Of a DNA stretch of 64,000 nt, positions 50,810-60,465 are shown one piece after another; the first letter of the stretch is position 1; every line of letters starts with the position of its first letter. A program made the translations under genes and the position numbers. This stretch comes from an uncultured Porphyromonadaceae bacterium (GTDB lineage: Bacteria > Bacteroidota > Bacteroidia > Bacteroidales > Muribaculaceae): NCBI GenBank assembly GCA_937901905.1, contig CALDIF010000034.1, forward strand, positions 1 to 64,000, written 5' to 3'. The notes under the pieces are model-generated. The model was given only the letters and a program-made list of their open reading frames with translations, was not told where the DNA came from and made no database searches.

Positions 50810-52183
50810 ATGGCACAAGCAGAAGTCAATGAGAGCAGTCTCACGCGCAGTCAGCGTTGGGGTGACCCTTATATCTGGGGTATTTATCTCACTTTGATAG
50901 TTATCAGCATCATCGAGTCGTACTCGGCGAGCAGTCGTGAGATTGCCGCTAACGGTATCTACATGCCGCTTATCAAGCAACTTGTTTTCCTGCTCGCGGG
51001 TGCCGGTTTGGTCTTTGTGGTGAGTCGTACCGACTATGACAAGCCCGTGTTTTTATATTCGATGATACCCGGGCTTGCCCTATTGACGATAGTGTCGTTG
51101 ATTTGGGTGATGTTCTTCGGCAGGGAAATTAACGGAGCACAACGAGCCATCTATATAGCGGGAATGTCGTTTATGCCGGCAGAACTCGCAAAGTTGTCCA
51201 TTGTCACACTTCTTGCCTATATACTGTCGAAGAACCAAACCGGCGGTGGGGCGAGTAATCGTGGTGTCATGATGTCGGCGGTCGCTGTGGGCTTTTATGC
51301 CGCCTTACTCATCAAGAACGGTTTTTCCAACACGGCTTTGCTGATGGGCATCAGCATCATCATGTTGCTCATTGGTGGAGTGGGTTTCAAGCGCATCTGC
51401 TACATTATGGTCGTGTATGCTCTCTTGGCAGGAGCGATAATGATAATCAAGCAGAATAATGACAGTAAGGAACGGGCATTAAAAGCCGAGCAAGAACAGG
51501 TGATGCGAGACTTTGAAGGCAACCCCATTGTCTTGCCCCCCGATTTTGATTCGGTTGCTACCAAGGAGAAGAATGTGTCTAATTGGGGGCGTTTCGGCAC
51601 TGTGGCAGCGCGTGTCGAGCGTTGGCTCAATAGCGAGGACTTGATCAAACAGTCAATCGGCAGCAAAAACCAACAAGAGATATTTTCACGCATGGCGATT
51701 GCTCATGGTGGCGTGACCGGTGTGGGACTCGGCAATTCGCGCGAGTGCAGTCGCTTGCCACTCGCCTTCAGCGACTATATCTATTCCATTATCATTGAGG
51801 AAACAGGTTTGTTGGGTGGTTGCTTCGTGTTGTTACTCTACTTGGGTTTGTTGGCTCGAGCCGGTATGATAGTGCGTCGTTCGAGACGCATCTTGCCGGC
51901 ATTGTTGATAATGGGTATGGCGGCACTGATAACATTGCAGGCACTGATACACATTGCCATCAACGTGGGTGTGTTTCCCGTGTCCGGTCAGCCGTTGCCA
52001 CTCATTTCCAAAGGTGGCACGGCAACGCTGGTGATGAGCGTCGCTTTCGGCGTAATGCTAAGTGTGAGCCGTACCATTGCCAATTACTCGGTCACTTCGG
52101 GTAAGGTCGAAACCAGTGCTCTCCCCGACGGACTTGATGCTGAGAACCCTTATCAGTTGTTGCCAAAGAATACTTGGAAATAA
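50810..52183 (+). CDS. ftsW: FtsW-type lipid II polymerase (SEDS family)
   Basis: 457-residue SEDS membrane protein that polymerises lipid II at the division site. About ten membrane helices; conserved NGAQRAIYIAGMSFMPAELAKL, the large periplasmic loop (about 215-300), and PVSGQPLPLISKGGTATL near residue 390. Position between murD and murG supports FtsW rather than RodA. Its usual partner transpeptidase gene (ftsI) is not in the window. Confidence 0.94.
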   Translation: MAQAEVNESSLTRSQRWGDPYIWGIYLTLIVISIIESYSASSREIAANGIYMPLIKQLVFLLAGAGLVFVVSRTDYDKPVFLYSMIPGLALLTIVSLIWVMFFGREINGAQRAIYIAGMSFMPAELAKLSIVTLLAYILSKNQTGGGASNRGVMMSAVAVGFYAALLIKNGFSNTALLMGISIIMLLIGGVGFKRICYIMVVYALLAGAIMIIKQNNDSKERALKAEQEQVMRDFEGNPIVLPPDFDSVATKEKNVSNWGRFGTVAARVERWLNSEDLIKQSIGSKNQQEIFSRMAIAHGGVTGVGLGNSRECSRLPLAFSDYIYSIIIEETGLLGGCFVLLLYLGLLARAGMIVRRSRRILPALLIMGMAALITLQALIHIAINVGVFPVSGQPLPLISKGGTATLVMSVAFGVMLSVSRTIANYSVTSGKVETSALPDGLDAENPYQLLPKNTWK

Positions 52184-52221
52184 GGGGGCTGTTTGTTAAC
52201 TCGTTAGCATGACAACTGAAT

Positions 52222-53361
52222 ATGAAATATCTGATTAGCGGAGGCGGGACCGGAGGACACCTATTTCCCGCAATGGCTATTGCCGAGCAGTTGCGCCGTC
52301 GTGATCCCGATGCCGACATCTTGTTTGTCGGTTCAAACGGCAAGATTGAGATGACCAAAGTGCCGGCTGCCGGTTATCGCATCGTGGGCTTGCCCATCGA
52401 CCGCGGTTTCAGGCGTGGCGAAATCTTGTCTAACGTGGGGCTGTTGTGGAAAGTCCCGGTGAGCCTGTGGCAAGCGTGGCGTGCCGTTCGTGAGTTTTGC
52501 CCCGACATTGCCATTGGTGTAGGCGGATACGCAAGTCTTGCCGCATTGAAAGTGGCACAATGGATGGGCGTGCCCACGTTGTTGCAGGAGCAAAACTCTT
52601 TTGCCGGTGTCACCAACAAGATGCTTGCCGGCAAGGCTCTCAAGGTGTGTGTCGCTTATGAGGGAATGGCACGCTTCTTCCCGAGTGACCGCATCGTACT
52701 TACCGGAAATCCCGTGAGGCAGACTTTACTCGAGTGCGATGCCACTCCCGATGAGGCTCGACGGCAACTGGGCCTGCAACCCGGGGTGCCCACAATACTC
52801 GTTGTGGGGGGCAGCCTGGGGGCTCGCACGGTGAATAATGCGATGATAAAAGGACTTGAATATCTTGCCGGCGAGAGCGATGTACAAGTGTTGTGGCAGA
52901 CCGGTAAGAAGTATCTGCGCGATGAGGCTATTGCGGCGATGGAGCGGGTGAAGCCGGCAAATGTCGTGCGTGCCGACTTCATTGACCGCATGGATCTTGC
53001 CTATCGTGCAGCCAATGTGGTTGTGTCGCGTGCCGGTGCAAGTTCGATAAGCGAGTTGCAGTTATTGGGCAAGGCGGCAATTTTGGTTCCCGCCACATTT
53101 GTTGCCGAGGATCACCAGCGACACAATGCAATGGCTCTTGTCAACAAGGATGCCGCAGTGTTTGTTCATGATGACGACAGCAAACACACCGGCGGCGAAC
53201 CCACCGCGAGCGAGGTGTTGCCACATGAAATGGTCGCCCTCGTACACGACACCGAACGCGTGGCAACGTTAGAGCGTAACATTAGGGAAATGGCTTTGCC
53301 TGATGCCGCCGCCGTCATCGCCGATGAGATAGATCGATTGACACATTCTAACGGCAAGTGA
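52222..53361 (+). CDS. murG: UDP-GlcNAc transferase MurG (lipid II synthesis)
   Basis: 379-residue GT28 enzyme that makes lipid II at the inner face of the membrane. N-terminal SGGGTGGHLFPAMAIAE, GVGGYAS, LLQEQNSFAGVTNKML, GGSLGART, and the donor-site region SRAGASSISELQLLGKAAILVP are typical. Length slightly above average. Confidence 0.97.
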   Translation: MKYLISGGGTGGHLFPAMAIAEQLRRRDPDADILFVGSNGKIEMTKVPAAGYRIVGLPIDRGFRRGEILSNVGLLWKVPVSLWQAWRAVREFCPDIAIGVGGYASLAALKVAQWMGVPTLLQEQNSFAGVTNKMLAGKALKVCVAYEGMARFFPSDRIVLTGNPVRQTLLECDATPDEARRQLGLQPGVPTILVVGGSLGARTVNNAMIKGLEYLAGESDVQVLWQTGKKYLRDEAIAAMERVKPANVVRADFIDRMDLAYRAANVVVSRAGASSISELQLLGKAAILVPATFVAEDHQRHNAMALVNKDAAVFVHDDDSKHTGGEPTASEVLPHEMVALVHDTERVATLERNIREMALPDAAAVIADEIDRLTHSNGK

Positions 53362-53415
53362 CACCTGTTTTCCCTAAAAAATCAGTACAACATCACTTTG
53401 AAATCAAGATAAGAC

Positions 53416-54798
53416 GTGAAAGATTTTAATTCAATATATTTTGTAGGAGCGGGCGGTATTGGCATGGCTGCCCTCGAACGCTATTTCTTGTCGTTCGGAA
53501 AACGCGTGGCAGGTTATGATCGCACCCCGAGCGAGTTGACTACGGCATTACAGAACGAGGGTGTTGACATCGTGTTTGACGAGGATCCGTCGTTGATACC
53601 CGAGTGGTGTCGTGATCCACAGTCGACGTTGGTGGTTTATACGCCTGCTGTGCCTGCCGAACATCGCGGATTGTGCTACTTTCGCGAAAATGGTTTCGAA
53701 GTGGTCAAGCGAGCCAAGGTGTTGGGTTTGATTACCGAGTGTTCGCGCGGATTGTGTTTTGCCGGAACTCACGGTAAAACGACCACAAGCAGCATGGCGG
53801 CGCACATTTTGCATAGCAGCGGCATCGGTTGTAATGCCTTCTTAGGCGGAGTGTTGCGTAATTACGGCACCAATTTTCTCTTGAGTGACAAGAGTGATTT
53901 GTCGGTTATCGAGGCCGATGAGTTTGACCGCTCGTTTCACCATTTGCGTCCCTATATCGCTGTTATTACCAGTACCGACCCCGATCATCTTGACATCTAT
54001 GGGACAGCCGAGGCCTACCGCGAAAGTTTTGCACATTTCACGAGTTTGATACGTCCGGGTGGGGTGTTGATTATGCATGAGGGAATTGTGTTGGAACCTC
54101 GCTTGCAAGAAGGGGTGCGTCTGTTTACCTACGGTCGCGACCATGGTGATTTCCATGCTGCCAATATAGTCAAGGGTGACGGTACGATTAGTTTCGACTT
54201 TGTGTTTCCCGAGGGTGTTATTAAGGGTGTCGAACTCGGTGTGCCGGTAGATATAAATATCGAGAATGCAATAGCCTCAATGGCAGCGTGCTCGCTCGTC
54301 GGAGTCGATGGTACTGCCATGAGGACAGCGATGTCGACATTCCTCGGAGCAAAACGTCGTTTCGAATTTCATTTGAAACAGTCAGGACCTCACGGCAAGG
54401 TGGTTATTGACGACTATGCTCATCACCCGCAGGAGATAGCCGCAAGTATACTTTCGGTGCGAGACCTGTATCCCGGGCGCAAGTTGAGTGTGATTTTCCA
54501 ACCCCACCTGTTCACGAGGACACGTGACTTTGCCGACGACTTCGCTGCAGCGTTGTCGGCTGCCGACGAGTTGCTGTTATTACCCATTTATCCCGCTCGC
54601 GAACAACCCATTGAGGGTGTCAGTAGCGAGATGTTGCTCGAACGCGCAACGTGCGAAAAAAAATCTATTTACAGTAAAGAAAATTTGATTAATTCAATAC
54701 ATTTGCTTAATTTTGAAGTCCTTTTGACGCTCGGTGCGGGTGACGTGGTTGACCTGTTGCCTCAAATTTGCGCCGAAGTGTTGAAGCAAGAGTGCTAA
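53416..54798 (+). CDS. murC: UDP-MurNAc:L-alanine ligase
   Basis: 460-residue Mur ligase adding the first amino acid. N-terminal GAGGIGMAALERYF binds the substrate; ATP loop GTHGKTTTSS near residue 117; EADEFDRSF and YAHHPQEI follow. The order murG-murC-ftsQ is the normal Bacteroidetes arrangement, without murB or ddl between them. Confidence 0.97.
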   Translation: MKDFNSIYFVGAGGIGMAALERYFLSFGKRVAGYDRTPSELTTALQNEGVDIVFDEDPSLIPEWCRDPQSTLVVYTPAVPAEHRGLCYFRENGFEVVKRAKVLGLITECSRGLCFAGTHGKTTTSSMAAHILHSSGIGCNAFLGGVLRNYGTNFLLSDKSDLSVIEADEFDRSFHHLRPYIAVITSTDPDHLDIYGTAEAYRESFAHFTSLIRPGGVLIMHEGIVLEPRLQEGVRLFTYGRDHGDFHAANIVKGDGTISFDFVFPEGVIKGVELGVPVDINIENAIASMAACSLVGVDGTAMRTAMSTFLGAKRRFEFHLKQSGPHGKVVIDDYAHHPQEIAASILSVRDLYPGRKLSVIFQPHLFTRTRDFADDFAAALSAADELLLLPIYPAREQPIEGVSSEMLLERATCEKKSIYSKENLINSIHLLNFEVLLTLGAGDVVDLLPQICAEVLKQEC

Positions 54799-54831
54799 AC
54801 GGTGTATATCAGGTTGTTGTAGAGAGTTGAG

Positions 54832-55692
54832 ATGACAAGGATTGTACAAAAGGTGCTTGTGCTCGTGATGCTGTTTGCATTGGTGGGCATGATGATGTGG
54901 TCACGCAATAAATCGCGTGGCGAACTTTGCACCGACCTTGTCGTTGAGATTGCCAACGCCGATAGCAGCGCGTTCGTTACATCGGCAGGCGTGAAGACCC
55001 AATTGGAAAAATCGGGTATAAAGACAATCTCGCTTCCTATGGGAGAAATCAACACCGACAAGATAGAAACCGAGTTGGAACGAAGCGAATATCTTGAGCG
55101 CGCCGAGTGTACAAAGTGCCCCGGTGGGGTGTTATTGGTGCGCGCCACACAGATTGTACCGGTATTACGCGTTTTTGACGGAGACCGTTCCTACTATATC
55201 AATCGAGCCGGTAAACAGATGGATGCGACTTCGGCTTATCATGTTGATGTGCCCGTTGTTGAGGGACATTTCACTCCTCGTTACCCGGCAACGCGCATCT
55301 TGCCCTTGGTGAATATCATCGCAGACGATGCCACGTTGAACGAGTTGGTGGCGATGTATGTCATGGTTGACAGCAACAACGTGTATATCGTGCCTCGCAT
55401 CAACGGTCACATTGTCAATGTGGGCAACATGGACAACCTCGCCGGCAAGATGGACAAGTTAAAGTTGTTCTATAGCGAGGTGTTGCCCAAAGTCGGCTGG
55501 GAGAAATACGACACGATTTCTCTCAAGTGGGATTATCGCGTGGTGGCGACACGACGGGAGAAGACAAAGAAAATAGAACTCGACTACAATTCGATATACG
55601 ACGAGCCTCCAGCCGACCTGCAGACGATGAGTATTGACATGCCGGCGGACACGACCAAGAAACCGACAACCGATAATCCAACAAACAATTAA
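54832..55692 (+). CDS. ftsQ: Cell division protein FtsQ
   Basis: 286-residue bitopic division protein. A membrane helix at about 6-22 is followed by a POTRA-like region (TSAGVKTQLEKSGIKTI ... LERSEYLERAECTK) and a beta domain. The C-terminus is a Lys/Thr/Pro-rich tail. Sequence conservation of the family is low; identity rests on topology and on position between murC and ftsA. Confidence 0.9.
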   Translation: MTRIVQKVLVLVMLFALVGMMMWSRNKSRGELCTDLVVEIANADSSAFVTSAGVKTQLEKSGIKTISLPMGEINTDKIETELERSEYLERAECTKCPGGVLLVRATQIVPVLRVFDGDRSYYINRAGKQMDATSAYHVDVPVVEGHFTPRYPATRILPLVNIIADDATLNELVAMYVMVDSNNVYIVPRINGHIVNVGNMDNLAGKMDKLKLFYSEVLPKVGWEKYDTISLKWDYRVVATRREKTKKIELDYNSIYDEPPADLQTMSIDMPADTTKKPTTDNPTNN

Positions 55693-55715
55693 CAGATAAA
55701 AAACCTGTTCCACCA

Positions 55716-57026
55716 ATGAAACAAAACCAATACATAGTAACCCTCGAAGTCGGTAGCAGCAAGATAGTGGGCATGCTTGCCGAGAAGTTGCCGACGGGTC
55801 AGTCAACAATCACTAACGTGTTTGTTGAACAAACGAGCAACTGTGTGCGATACGGCATTGTGCAGAACATCGAGAACCTGAAGAGCTGTATCAATCGCAT
55901 TTTGAAGCAAATCGAAAACGCTGTTGACGGCACCATACATCGCGTGTACGTCGGTTTGTCGGGGCGCTGGTTGCATAATCACAGCGTGGAAGTGACGCGC
56001 AGTTTGGACTCCAGTGTGCCTATCAGTCAAGAGGCTATAAACGGCATTTTGGCTGAGGCGCGTCGCATGACTATCAAGGGGTATGATGTGATAGATGCCG
56101 TGCCAAGCACCTTTGTGGTCGATGGTGCCGAGACGCGCACCCCGGTGGGGCAGGTCGGCAGTTTGATAAAAGCAAATATCAACTTGATAGTTGCCAAGCA
56201 GCGATTGAAGTTGAACATGGAACGCGCTTTGAGTTTCGGTTCCAACGAGAAGCAATACATCATCACTCCGATAGCAATGGGAGCACACCTGTTGAGCAAG
56301 GACGAGTTGGAACTGGGTGGTCTGTTGCTCGACATCGGTGCCGAGACAACAACATTGGCATTCTACCGCAACAACACGTTGCAATTTTTGAACACCCTGC
56401 CCATGGGCGGTCGTAACTTGACGCGTGACATCGCTAACGGTATCGGTATCGTGGAGGATACAGCCGAGAGTATCAAGAAGAAATTGCCTAATGTATTCGA
56501 GGCTCAGCGCGCCGATGATGCCGCAATTGAGGGTGTCCGCACCAGCGAGGCAGCCAACTATGTGGCTTCGCGCATTGATGAAATTTTATTCAATGTCGAC
56601 GAGTCGCTCAATGCCGCCAATATCTCGACCGGAGTAATCAAGAATGTCGTGTTGGCGGGTGGGACTTCACTATTGACCGGTCTTGACACCAAGGTGGAAC
56701 AGGTTCTCAAGGCGAAAGTGCGGTCGGCAACGATGCCGGTGGGCTTGACTGTACGCACCCACACATTCAATCAACTCGAATATGTCGAGTCGTTCGCGTT
56801 GGTGATGGAAGCGGCGCGCCTGTTAGGTGACAACACCTGTGTGGAGCGCAATGTATTTGAGGCTCCCGAGGTTATTCAGGAACCGGTTGATGAGCACCCC
56901 AAGGTCTCAGTTGAGGACACGGGCGACGACTTGCCCAAGAAGCCCAAGAAAAAGAGCCTTATTGATCGTCTCACCGAGACCTTTGGTCGCATCTTCACCG
57001 AGGACGACGATGCCGAGTTGAAATAA
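55716..57026 (+). CDS. ftsA: Cell division protein FtsA
   Basis: 436-residue actin-like protein tethering FtsZ to the membrane. N-terminal phosphate loop LEVGSSKIVGML, the SHS2 1C domain (about 85-165), GGLLLDIGAETTT as second phosphate loop, and VLAGGTSLLTGL are present. A basic amphipathic helix (KKSLIDRLTETFGRIF) near the C-terminus, followed by an acidic tail, is the likely membrane tether. It lies 56 bp before ftsZ. Confidence 0.96.
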   Translation: MKQNQYIVTLEVGSSKIVGMLAEKLPTGQSTITNVFVEQTSNCVRYGIVQNIENLKSCINRILKQIENAVDGTIHRVYVGLSGRWLHNHSVEVTRSLDSSVPISQEAINGILAEARRMTIKGYDVIDAVPSTFVVDGAETRTPVGQVGSLIKANINLIVAKQRLKLNMERALSFGSNEKQYIITPIAMGAHLLSKDELELGGLLLDIGAETTTLAFYRNNTLQFLNTLPMGGRNLTRDIANGIGIVEDTAESIKKKLPNVFEAQRADDAAIEGVRTSEAANYVASRIDEILFNVDESLNAANISTGVIKNVVLAGGTSLLTGLDTKVEQVLKAKVRSATMPVGLTVRTHTFNQLEYVESFALVMEAARLLGDNTCVERNVFEAPEVIQEPVDEHPKVSVEDTGDDLPKKPKKKSLIDRLTETFGRIFTEDDDAELK

Positions 57027-57082
57027 ACCGGGATACTGAGAGACAGTGGCATGACAAGGATAACAAGAAAAACCAATTCGAT

Positions 57083-58543
57083 ATGAGCAATAATAGGATA
57101 GACCAGGACATGATGAACCCCGGTTTCGAGATTACCCCGCCTGCCAAGCCGGTGATTATCAAGGTTGTCGGTGTAGGTGGCGGTGGCAACAATGCCATTA
57201 ACCACATGTATAACCAGCATGTTGAGGGCGTGTCGTTCGTGGTGTTGAACACCGATCGTCAAGCATTGGAAGAGTCTCCCGTGCCCAACAGGCTCATCAT
57301 CGGTCCTACAGTGACCGAGGGTTTGGGTGCCGGTGATGAACCCGAGGTGGCTCGACTGGCAGCCGAGGAGAGTGCCGATGATATTGCCGCGCTGTTTGAT
57401 GACGGCACCAAGATGGTGTTTATCACCGCCGGTATGGGTGGCGGTACAGGCACCGGTGCTGCGCCTGTGGTGGCACGCATTGCCAAAGAAAAAGACTTGC
57501 TGACAATAGGTATCGTGACAATCCCCTTCTTGTTTGAAGGGCAAAATAAGATCTTGAAGGCTCTGCGTGGTGCTGATGAAATGCGCAAACATGTTGATGC
57601 ATTGCTGGTTATCAATAACGAACGATTGATTGAGATATACAGCGACCTTGACGTGGACAACGCCTTCAGTAAGGCCGACGAGACGTTAACCAACGCCGCT
57701 TGTTCAATTAGCGACATGATCACGGCTGCAGGTCGCATAAACATCGACTTCAAAGATGTGAATACGACCTTGCGTAAGGGTGGTGTCGCCATTATCAGTA
57801 CCGGCTACGGCGAGGGCGAGAACCGCGTCACCAAGGCTATTGCCGATGCCTTGAACTCACCGTTGCTCAAGGATCAGCACGTTTACAGTTCGACACGCAT
57901 ACTGTTTAACGTGTGTTACAGTTCCTCGTCGCCCAACAAGATGAAGGCGATTGAGTTGAACGAAATCTCGAAGTTCATGGCAAACTTTGGCAGCGAAGTG
58001 AAGACAATCACGGGTATGACCGAGGATAACAGCCTGGGCGACCGTATCAAGGTGACCATCCTCGCCTCGGGCTTCGATGTGTCTAACGCGCCATCCAAGT
58101 CGCCGTCACGTCAGTCGCCCGTTGTCACTCCGGCACCACAAGTCCAGCAGGCGACAACTCCGACCGAGACGCGTCAAGACAAACCTGCCTCATCAACAAC
58201 GAGTAACGAGGATATTGAGTTGTTGCGAACGGTGTACGGAACCGAGCAGATTGACGAGAAGCAACGCGCCGGACAACGCGCATTATATATCGTGCTTGAT
58301 GCCGACACTGTCGATGACGACGAAATTCTTGACTTGTTTGAAAACACGCCGACCTTCGATCGCAAGCAAGAGGTTAAGCGAAAGGTTGATGAAATGAAAG
58401 AGCAACACCGCTTGGCGGCATCGGGTAATGTGACAACATCGGCACGTCCTGCAGCCTCCGGTCAAGCGACACCGGTTAAGCCGTCACCGGCTCCCAAGGT
58501 TCCGCCAACGGGGCAGCAATCGGCAATCGAGTTTGATGAGTGA
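57083..58543 (+). CDS. ftsZ: Cell division GTPase FtsZ
   Basis: 486-residue tubulin homologue forming the division ring. N-terminal VVGVGGGGNNAINHM, the signature GGGTGTGAAPVVA, and NIDFKDVNTTL are clear. A long variable linker (about 330-470), rich in Pro, Gln and Thr, contains a conserved-looking helix region, and the tail ends SAIEFDE. It closes the division cluster. Confidence 0.98.
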   Translation: MSNNRIDQDMMNPGFEITPPAKPVIIKVVGVGGGGNNAINHMYNQHVEGVSFVVLNTDRQALEESPVPNRLIIGPTVTEGLGAGDEPEVARLAAEESADDIAALFDDGTKMVFITAGMGGGTGTGAAPVVARIAKEKDLLTIGIVTIPFLFEGQNKILKALRGADEMRKHVDALLVINNERLIEIYSDLDVDNAFSKADETLTNAACSISDMITAAGRINIDFKDVNTTLRKGGVAIISTGYGEGENRVTKAIADALNSPLLKDQHVYSSTRILFNVCYSSSSPNKMKAIELNEISKFMANFGSEVKTITGMTEDNSLGDRIKVTILASGFDVSNAPSKSPSRQSPVVTPAPQVQQATTPTETRQDKPASSTTSNEDIELLRTVYGTEQIDEKQRAGQRALYIVLDADTVDDDEILDLFENTPTFDRKQEVKRKVDEMKEQHRLAASGNVTTSARPAASGQATPVKPSPAPKVPPTGQQSAIEFDE

Positions 58544-58626
58544 ACCGGCACTCGCCTTTTACTCAACTTTCCGGTATTTCAGTAACGAGAATTATACAGT
58601 ACAAGATCGTATAAAACAGCATATTA

Positions 58627-59898
58627 ATGTTAACATTGCAACAAATTAACAGCGATCCCGAGTTGATAATCAAGCGGCTCGCTGTAAAGCATTTTGACGG
58701 GCGCGAGCCCATCATGAGGGTGGTTGAACTTGACAAAGAACGTCGCGCGCTGCAAAAACAACGTGATGACAACGCGATGGTTCTCAACCGCATGGCAAGT
58801 GAAATTGGTATATTGATGAAGAGTGGCGAGCGTGAAAAGGCCGAGCAAGCCAAGCAGCAAGTCGCAGCCTTGAAGACAGCCAATAAGGAAATTGACGAGC
58901 GTCTTGCCCAAGCCGAAGCCTCTATCACCGAGGTTTTACTCAGCGTGCCAAATGTGCCCTACGAGGGCGTTCCCGAGGGACGCACAGCCGAGGATAATAT
59001 TGTAGAACTCACCGGTGGCACCATTCCCGATTTGGGCAATGATGCCTTGCCGCATTGGGAACTCGCTCGCAAGTATGGCATCATCGACTTTGATCTCGGT
59101 GTGAAGATTACCGGAGCGGGTTTCCCCGTATATATCGGTAAAGGTGCGCGCCTGCAACGAGCCTTGATACAGTTTTTCCTTGACGAGGCGGGTAAGGCGG
59201 GATACGTCGAAGTCGAGCCTCCCTATGTTGTCAACGAGGCATCGGGTATCGGCACCGGTCAATTACCCGACAAGGAAGGGCAAATGTATCACTGTCAAGT
59301 GGATAATTTCTACTTAATTCCGACAGCCGAGGTTCCCGTGACCAACATGTATCGTGACGAGATTATCCCCCTCGAGCAGATGCCGAAGAAGAACTGTGCC
59401 TATTCGGCTTGTTTCCGTCGTGAGGCCGGCAGTTACGGTAAGGACGTGCGAGGATTGAATCGTCTGCATCAGTTTGACAAGGTTGAGATAGTGCGCATCG
59501 AGCGTCCCGAGGACTCTTATGCCGCTTTAGAGGAAATGAAGTCCCACGTGCGGGGTTTGCTTGAGAAGTTGGGCTTACCGTGGCACATCTTGCGCCTGTG
59601 CGGCGGTGACATGAGTTTCACGAGTGCCATTACATTTGATTTTGAGGTGTATAGTGCTGCTCAAGGGCGGTGGTTAGAGGTCAGTTCGGTGAGCAATTTC
59701 GAGACGTATCAAGCCAATCGCTTGCATTGTCGTTATCGCGGCGAAGACCGCAAGCCTCACTTGTGCCACACCCTCAACGGTAGTGCGCTTGCTCTGCCTC
59801 GCATCATGGCGGCACTGCTTGAGAACAATCAAACCGCCGAGGGTATTGTGGTACCCGAATGCCTGCGTCGCTACACCGGTTTTGACATCATTGATTAA
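58627..59898 (+). CDS. serS: Seryl-tRNA synthetase
   Basis: 423-residue class II synthetase. The N-terminal coiled-coil arm (about 25-105) binds tRNA-Ser. Motif 2 reads ACFRREAGSYGKDVRGLNRLHQF and motif 3 NGSALALPRIMAALLEN. It starts at ATG 58627, 83 bp after ftsZ, with no clear promoter in between. Confidence 0.97.
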   Translation: MLTLQQINSDPELIIKRLAVKHFDGREPIMRVVELDKERRALQKQRDDNAMVLNRMASEIGILMKSGEREKAEQAKQQVAALKTANKEIDERLAQAEASITEVLLSVPNVPYEGVPEGRTAEDNIVELTGGTIPDLGNDALPHWELARKYGIIDFDLGVKITGAGFPVYIGKGARLQRALIQFFLDEAGKAGYVEVEPPYVVNEASGIGTGQLPDKEGQMYHCQVDNFYLIPTAEVPVTNMYRDEIIPLEQMPKKNCAYSACFRREAGSYGKDVRGLNRLHQFDKVEIVRIERPEDSYAALEEMKSHVRGLLEKLGLPWHILRLCGGDMSFTSAITFDFEVYSAAQGRWLEVSSVSNFETYQANRLHCRYRGEDRKPHLCHTLNGSALALPRIMAALLENNQTAEGIVVPECLRRYTGFDIID

Positions 59899-60060
59899 TG
59901 TTGACACGAGATATTTATTTCAATCCTGTGTTTTGTTACAAAAGTTGAAGCCTGACGATTTCGTTTGCGGTGAAGTACAAGCGGTTTATACCGCATGAGT
60001 GAAAATCGGGATTTTATCAGGTTGTCGAATTTTCAACAGGCACATTAACGAGGTAGAAAA

Positions 60061-60465
60061 ATGAAAAAGTTTTTATTAATGTTAGCAGTGAGCGTGACTT
60101 TGCTCGGGTGTAATGCCAAGCCGAACAAAGCCGCCGCGACCGACGGCAACTCCGATAATCCCATTGAGGTGAATGCCGGTGAGGGCGGTGCCGATGTTTC
60201 GCAAGAAGCAACGAGCGGTCTCAAGTTTGTCCCGACAGGCAATCTTGAGGCCGATGCCGAAATGCTTGTGCGTAACAGCCTCAAGGTGACTCAAGCCATG
60301 CTCAAAGGCAATGCCACTCAGCAACAACAAGAAGAGGCTTCGCAGATGTTAGTTGATGCCGTCAAGTACTATAACAGTCTTGACGAGGCGAAAGGCAAAG
60401 AGTTCCAACGTTTGGTTAGTCAAAATTTGTTGGAGCACACCAACGAATACAAGGTGGATAAATGA
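60061..60465 (+). CDS. Small putative lipoprotein
   Basis: 134 residues. The signal MKKFLLMLAVSVTLLGC ends in a perfect lipobox LLGC at Cys17, followed by a low-complexity Ala/Asp/Gly linker. A helical domain (about 60-134) has no recognised family. The stop overlaps the acyltransferase start (ATGA), so the two are coupled. Confidence 0.7.
   Translation: MKKFLLMLAVSVTLLGCNAKPNKAAATDGNSDNPIEVNAGEGGADVSQEATSGLKFVPTGNLEADAEMLVRNSLKVTQAMLKGNATQQQQEEASQMLVDAVKYYNSLDEAKGKEFQRLVSQNLLEHTNEYKVDK

Noticed and set aside
59899..60060. Hairpin GCGGT-TTAT-ACCGC after serS as a terminator
   Set aside because: Only a 5-bp stem and no T tract; too weak to call. The rest of this gap shows nothing recognisable.
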